Assembly (NCBI RefSeq): GCF_013385425.1
Contig: NZ_JACAQA010000019.1
Location: forward strand, 124,001 to 188,000
Origin: Pseudomonas gingeri
GTDB lineage: Bacteria > Pseudomonadota > Gammaproteobacteria > Pseudomonadales > Pseudomonadaceae
DNA: 64,000 nucleotides
Reading direction: 5' to 3'
The notes under the pieces: model-generated
The model's input: the letters and a program-made list of their open reading frames with translations, nothing else
Told to the model about the DNA's origin: nothing
The model's database searches: none
Part shown: piece by piece, positions 60,200 to 64,000 of the stretch
How the letters are laid out: each line of letters begins with the position of its first letter
Position numbering within the stretch: position 1 is the stretch's first letter
Position numbers and translations under genes: made by a program

Positions 60200-60802
60200 T
60201 TACAGCTTGCCGGCGTTCTCGGTCAGGTACTTGGCAACGCCTTCTGGCGAAGCGTCCATGCCCTTGTCGCCTTTTTTCCAGTTGGCTGGGCAGACTTCGC
60301 CGTGCTCTTCGTGGAATTGCAGGGCGTCGACCAGACGAATCAGTTCTTCCATGTTACGGCCCAGCGGCAGGTCGTTGATGATCTGCGAGCGGACAACGCC
60401 CTTGTCGTCGATCAGGAACGCGCCACGGAAGGCCACGCCGCCTTCGGACTCAACGTCGTAGGCCTTGGCGATGTCGTGCTTCATGTCGGCAGCCATGGTG
60501 TATTTGACTTTGCCGATGCCGCCGTCATTGATGGCGGTGTTGCGCCAGGCGTTGTGGGTGAAGTGCGAGTCGATCGAAACGGCCACGACTTCAACGTTGC
60601 GCGCCTTGAAATCGTCCATGCGGTGGTCCAGGGCGATCAGCTCGGACGGGCAGACGAAGGTGAAGTCCAGCGGGTAGAAGAACACCAGGCCGTATTTGCC
60701 TTTGATGGCCGAGGACAGGGTGAAGCTTTCAACGATTTCGCCATTGCCCAGTACGGCAGGGACGGTGAAGTCGGGGGCTTGTTTGCCTACGAGTACGCTC
60801 AT
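60200..60802 (-). CDS. 2-Cys peroxiredoxin (AhpC/TSA family)
   Basis: Reduces hydroperoxides. The 200-residue typical 2-Cys peroxiredoxin has peroxidatic C51 (DFTFVCPSE) and resolving C171 (GEVCPANW), with the GGxG and YF-type tail region reduced. AGGAGATATCC lies upstream of the ATG. Lies between rnt and bfd, as in P. aeruginosa (PA3529, from memory). Monocistronic. Confidence 0.95.
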   Translation of the reverse strand: MSVLVGKQAPDFTVPAVLGNGEIVESFTLSSAIKGKYGLVFFYPLDFTFVCPSELIALDHRMDDFKARNVEVVAVSIDSHFTHNAWRNTAINDGGIGKVKYTMAADMKHDIAKAYDVESEGGVAFRGAFLIDDKGVVRSQIINDLPLGRNMEELIRLVDALQFHEEHGEVCPANWKKGDKGMDASPEGVAKYLTENAGKL

Positions 60803-61021
60803 TGGATATCTCCTGGTGTTGATGCGGTAAAGAACAAGGTCCAGCCCAGCCTGCCATAAGCAGACGACAAGACTGTGACGTGACCTACCTTCCTAAGGAC
60901 CGACCATCATACACCGCGTTTTTCGACTGTCCCCAACGCTTTTTACAAACTCGCCCGCCAAGGCGGTGACACCGTTCGTCAGACAAGCAGCGCGCGGACA
61001 AAAGCTTTACCGAAAGCACTT

Positions 61022-61036
61022 TGACAATCATTCTCG
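61022..61036. promoter_or_regulatory. Fur-box-like site upstream of bfd
   Basis: TGACAATCATTCTCG matches 11 of 14 informative positions of the 7-1-7 Fur consensus and ends 53 bases before the bfd start. Iron-repressed bfd is well known in Pseudomonas. Confidence 0.65.
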
Positions 61037-61089
61037 TTAACATTAAGATCCAGCGCAATCGAGCCTTAATCAGCGATGGTTCTCACCTT

Positions 61090-61308
61090 ATGTATGTCTG
61101 CCTCTGCACTGGCGTCACCGATGGGCAAATCCGCGAAGCGATTTATGAAGGTTGCTGCAGCTATCGCGAAGTGCGACAAGCCACCGGCGTGGCCAGCCAA
61201 TGCGGCAAATGTGCGTGCCTGGCCAAGCAGGTGGTGCGCGAGACCCTGACCGAGCTGCAAAGCCAGCAGGCGGCGATCCCTTACCCGGTAGAATTTTCCG
61301 CCGCGTAA
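61090..61308 (+). CDS. bfd: Bacterioferritin-associated ferredoxin
   Basis: A 72-residue [2Fe-2S] protein that reduces haem of bacterioferritin to release stored iron. Cluster cysteines C4, C6, C38 and C41 (MYVCLC... ASQCGKCAC) are at the expected spacing. I use the ATG at 61090; the frame extends upstream over the Fur-box region but that part is leader. Terminator 61321-61351 follows. Confidence 0.96.
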   Translation: MYVCLCTGVTDGQIREAIYEGCCSYREVRQATGVASQCGKCACLAKQVVRETLTELQSQQAAIPYPVEFSAA

Positions 61309-61320
61309 AGAACGAACTTT

Positions 61321-61351
61321 AAAAGAGCCGGACCTCGCGTCCGGTTTTTTT
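61321..61351 (+). terminator. Rho-independent terminator of bfd
   Basis: AGAGCCGGAC-CTCGC-GTCCGGTTTTTTT just after the stop. Confidence 0.9.
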
Positions 61352-61508
61352 ATGCCTGTAATTCAATCGCTTAGGACTAAGACGCGGAACACAAACATTC
61401 TTATTCCGATTAATTTTTATATATGATTCAACAACTTAGGTTTGACACTCGAAGTTGCCGGGATCAAACTCTGCCTTATAGTCAGTTATTACAGGACAGG
61501 TCCACACC

Positions 61509-61979
61509 ATGAAAGGCGATATCACGGTCATCCAGCATCTCAACAAGATCCTTGCCAATGAGCTGGTCGCGATCAACCAATACTTCCTGCACGCACGCAT
61601 GTATGAAGACTGGGGCCTGAACAAGCTGGGCAAGCACGAGTACCACGAGTCCATCGACGAGATGAAGCACGCGGACAAGCTGATCAAGCGCATCCTGTTC
61701 CTCGAGGGCCTGCCCAACGTGCAGGACCTGGGCAAGCTGCACATCGGCGAACACACCAAGGAAATGCTCGAGTGCGACCTGCGCATCGAACGCAGCGGCC
61801 ATGCCGACCTGAAAGTGGCCATTGCCCACTGTGAAGCCACGGGCGACTTCGGCAGCCGCGAACTGCTGGAGGATATCCTCGAATCCGAGGAAGAGCATAT
61901 CGACTGGCTGGAAACCCAACTGGGCCTGATCGACAAAGTCGGTCTCGAGAACTACCTGCAGTCGCAAATGGGCGAATAA
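61509..61979 (+). CDS. bfr: Bacterioferritin
   Basis: A 156-residue haem-binding ferritin that stores iron as a 24-mer. Ferroxidase ligands E18, E51 and H54 and the haem-ligand M52 (IDEMKHAD) are present, which marks the Bfr (BfrB-like) rather than Ftn type. Located 200 bases downstream of bfd with its own promoter region (A+T-rich 61353-61500). Terminator at 61992-62031. Confidence 0.96.
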   Translation: MKGDITVIQHLNKILANELVAINQYFLHARMYEDWGLNKLGKHEYHESIDEMKHADKLIKRILFLEGLPNVQDLGKLHIGEHTKEMLECDLRIERSGHADLKVAIAHCEATGDFGSRELLEDILESEEEHIDWLETQLGLIDKVGLENYLQSQMGE

Positions 61980-61991
61980 ACAGCGCCCATT

Positions 61992-62031
61992 AAAAAGCCC
62001 CGCCTTCTTGTTCAGAGTGCGGGGCTTTTTT
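61992..62031 (+). terminator. Rho-independent terminator of bfr
   Basis: AAAAAGCCCCGC-CTTCTTGTTCAGAGT-GCGGGGCTTTTTT. Confidence 0.9.
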
Positions 62032-62059
62032 ACAGGTGCCGAATAAACAAACACCTATC

Positions 62060-62148
62060 CCTGTAGGCACTGGCTTGCCGGCGATGAGGCCCGTAAGTCT
62101 TGTATCGATCTTGCGGACGTCATCGCCGGCAAGCCGGCTCCTACAGGA
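62060..62148. repeat. Paired REP palindrome between bfr and grxD
   Basis: Arms CCTGTAGGCACTGGCTTGCC... (62060-62089) and CATCGCCGGCAAGCCGGCTC... (62121-62148), spacer of 31 bases. Confidence 0.85.
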
Positions 62149-62163
62149 TTGCGTGCAATCGAC

Positions 62164-62505
62164 TCAGGCTTCGGTCTTGGCCGCTGCCGCTTTGGTCGCT
62201 GCATCCTTGACCAGGGCCTGTAACTCACCGTTGGCGAACATTTCCGCCATGATGTCGCTGCCGCCGACCAGTTCGCCACCGACCCACAGTTGTGGGAACG
62301 TCGGCCAGTTGGCGTACTTCGGCAGGTTGGCGCGGATTTCCGGATTCTGCAGGATGTCCACGTAGGCGAACTTCTCGCCACAGCCCATCACGGCCTGCGC
62401 GGCCTTGGCGGAAAAGCCGCACTGTGGAGCATTCGGCGAGCCTTTCATGTAAAGCAGAATGGTGTTGTTGGCAATCTGCTCTTTAATCGTTTCGATGATA
62501 TCCAC
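62164..62505 (-). CDS. grxD: Monothiol glutaredoxin GrxD (Grx4 type)
   Basis: A 113-residue monothiol glutaredoxin that carries [2Fe-2S] clusters. The CGFS motif is at C29-GFS (APQCGFSAKA); the WPTFPQLWVGGELVGGSDI segment binds glutathione. The ATG follows GAGGTGCCTT. C-terminal Ala/Lys tail (DAATKAAAAKTEA) is a little longer than in E. coli. Order bfd-bfr-grxD is conserved. Confidence 0.96.
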   Translation of the reverse strand: MDIIETIKEQIANNTILLYMKGSPNAPQCGFSAKAAQAVMGCGEKFAYVDILQNPEIRANLPKYANWPTFPQLWVGGELVGGSDIMAEMFANGELQALVKDAATKAAAAKTEA

Positions 62506-62614
62506 AAGGCACCTCTTCTGAACTTTCCGACTCTGTTGTCGGCACGGTGAGGCATTGTAACGGAAAGCCGAGCGTGGTGCTCGGTCTGCCCGATATCCGC
62601 CACCATGGCCGTTG

Positions 62615-64000
62615 TCAGGCCGCCGCCACCGTGACTGGCACGCCGTTCAGCGCCGCGTTGCCAGACAAGACGTCCAATTGGCGTTCATCGGTCAGGTCGT
62701 TGGCGCTGGAGCCCGGCTGGCCACTGGCAATCGCCATCTTCACCCCGGGCCGCGCATGCCCCCAACCATGGGGCAGGCTCACAACGCCAGGCATCATCTC
62801 CAGGCTGGCGAGCACCTCCACCTCGATCATGCCGACCCGCGAGCTGACCTGCACCCGCTGCCCATCCTCGAGACTGCGGCTGGCCAGGTCATCGGGGTGC
62901 ATCAGCAGTTGATGGCGCGGCTTGCCCTTCACCAGGCGGTGATAGTTGTGCATCCACGAATTATTGCTACGTACATGCCGGCGGCCGATCATCAGCAACT
63001 CCCCGACTTGTGGTGCCTGTTGCGCGGCGAAGCGAGCGAGGTCGGCGAGGATCACCGCCGGCGCCGCCTGGACCCGCTGCCCGGGCGTCTTGAGGCGTGG
63101 CACCAGGTTCGGCTTGAGCGCGCCGAGATCGACGCCATGGGGAAAGTCCTCCAGGGTCTTGAGCGACAGCTGGTGCGACGAGGCATCGCCATACAGCCCC
63201 ATGCGCAAGCCCATGTCGATCATCTGCGCCGGGGCCATGGTCGGCTTGAGCACCTGGCCGGTCAGGCTGGAAAACGCCTTGGCCAGGCCGACAAAAATCT
63301 CCCAGTCGTGCAACGCACCGGCAGGCTTGGCCAGGATCGCCTTGTTGAAACGGCTGACGTTACGCACCGCGAACATATTGAAGGTGGTGTCGTAGTGATC
63401 GTTTTCCAGGGCCGAGGTCGACGGCAGGATCAGGTCGGCATAACGGGTGGTTTCGTTGATGTACAGGTCGATACTGACCATGAACTCCAGGCCGTCCAGT
63501 GCCTGCTCCAGTTGCCGGCCATTGGGCGTGGACAACACCGGGTTGCCGGCGATCGTCACCAGGGCCCGCACCTGCCCTTCCCCTTCGCTGAGCATTTCCT
63601 CGGCCAGGGCCGACACCGGCAATTCGCCACTGTACTCCGGCAGCCCGGACACCCGGCTCTGCCAGCGATTGAAGTGGCCGCCGGAGGTCGAGGCCACCAG
63701 GTCCACCGCAGGCTCGGTGCACAAGGCCCCACCGACCCGATCGAGATTGCCGGTCACCAGGTTGATCAACTGCACCAGCCAGTGACACAAGGTGCCGAAC
63801 GACTGGGTCGAGACGCCCATCCGTCCATAGCAGACCGCCTTGTCCGCCGCGGCGAAGTCCCGGGCCAACTGGCGGATCTGCGCCGCCGGCACCGCACACA
63901 GCGGGCTCATGGATTCGGCGCTGAAACCGGCCACGGCCTGGCGCACTTCATCGAGGCCGTCCACCGGCAAATGGCTGGCACGCGTCAGCCCTTCAGCGAA
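62615..64000 (-). CDS. Molybdopterin oxidoreductase-family protein, C-terminal part; 5' end outside window
   Basis: The last about 461 residues of a molybdopterin/FdhA-type oxidoreductase. The frame is open to the window end and reads FAEGLTRASHLPVDGLDEVR, then MGVSTQSFGTLCHWLVQLIN, TSGGHFNRWQSR, INETTRYADLILPSTSALEN (bis-MGD-binding segment) and the C-terminal molydopterin dinucleotide-binding domain (QLLMHPDDLASRSLEDGQRV, VSLPHGWGHARPG). The N-terminal Fe-S motif and Mo ligand are off the window. Substrate cannot be set from this part; formate dehydrogenase-like and other CISM enzymes are possible. Confidence 0.85.
   Translation of the reverse strand, partial: FAEGLTRASHLPVDGLDEVRQAVAGFSAESMSPLCAVPAAQIRQLARDFAAADKAVCYGRMGVSTQSFGTLCHWLVQLINLVTGNLDRVGGALCTEPAVDLVASTSGGHFNRWQSRVSGLPEYSGELPVSALAEEMLSEGEGQVRALVTIAGNPVLSTPNGRQLEQALDGLEFMVSIDLYINETTRYADLILPSTSALENDHYDTTFNMFAVRNVSRFNKAILAKPAGALHDWEIFVGLAKAFSSLTGQVLKPTMAPAQMIDMGLRMGLYGDASSHQLSLKTLEDFPHGVDLGALKPNLVPRLKTPGQRVQAAPAVILADLARFAAQQAPQVGELLMIGRRHVRSNNSWMHNYHRLVKGKPRHQLLMHPDDLASRSLEDGQRVQVSSRVGMIEVEVLASLEMMPGVVSLPHGWGHARPGVKMAIASGQPGSSANDLTDERQLDVLSGNAALNGVPVTVAAA

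Noticed and set aside
18700..62148. Repeated GAGCGAGCTTGCTCGC-type palindromes as a CRISPR array
   Set aside because: They are single or paired intergenic palindromes far apart, not regularly spaced direct repeats with spacers.

Overview
The window is chromosomal DNA from a Pseudomonas, most likely of the P. fluorescens/P. putida side of the genus. The evidence is high GC, algU-mucA-mucB-mucD without mucC, paired REP-type palindromes between genes, and block-wise gene order matching what I recall of the P. aeruginosa PAO1 map (algU/nadB/tct, argP/sodB/bifA/icmP, aot, dcd/metG/rnf/nth, argG/motY/pyrC/rnt/bfd/bfr/grxD). All synteny is from memory; no search was run. I see no tRNA, rRNA, CRISPR array, complete insertion sequence or prophage.

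Layout. 1-3.5 kb: glycine/serine catabolism (end of gcvP, sdaA, gcvT). 3.5-4.7 kb: a strong terminator hairpin, a CspA-type gene and an RDD membrane protein. 4.8-8.6 kb: the envelope-stress sigma operon algU-mucA-mucB-mucD on the minus strand with an AlgU-type promoter. 9.2-13.4 kb: nadB, ygfX/sdhE, ygfZ and an HDOD protein. 13.4-18.7 kb: divergent tctDE and tctCBA for tricarboxylate uptake, without the opdH porin gene. 18.7-25.4 kb: ung, an acyl-CoA hydrolase/hydratase, a Tyr-rich lipoprotein, a coiled-coil membrane protein, a sugar-epimerase-like enzyme, argP, an ACT protein and a LysE-type exporter. 25.5-33.9 kb: sodB, the c-di-GMP phosphodiesterase bifA and an iron-linked envelope cluster (two imelysin-type lipoproteins, a dihaem protein, a DUF1513 protein).

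33.9-35.3 kb is an anomalous patch: an A+T-richer orphan gene, about 350 bp of unexplained DNA, and the 3' stump of an ABC ATPase gene joined to half a REP element. 35.3-44.9 kb: an isochorismatase-like protein, a penicillin/AHL-acylase-family lipoprotein, the aotJQMOP arginine/ornithine uptake operon behind a sigma-54-like promoter (no argR follows), pheC, a small Pro-rich protein and dcd. 45-49 kb: a second cold-shock gene, apbC/mrp and metG.

49.1-53.4 kb holds the most unusual locus: a tightly overlapped rnfA-rnfB-rnfD-rnfG-rnfE-nth operon. rnfC is missing, RnfB lacks its membrane anchor but carries a long charged tail, and RnfA/RnfE appear to have lost three of the four cysteines expected to hold the intramembrane Fe-S cluster. 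This looks like a remodelled Rnf-type membrane redox system that cannot oxidise NADH in the classical way.

53.4-55.9 kb: a small acidic protein, a BvgA/RocA-like response regulator, 0.9 kb without a convincing gene, and an unrecognised HTH-like protein. 55.9-64 kb: argG, motY, pyrC, rnt, a 2-Cys peroxiredoxin, bfd (with a Fur-box-like site), bfr, grxD and the C-terminal part of a molybdopterin oxidoreductase that runs off the end.
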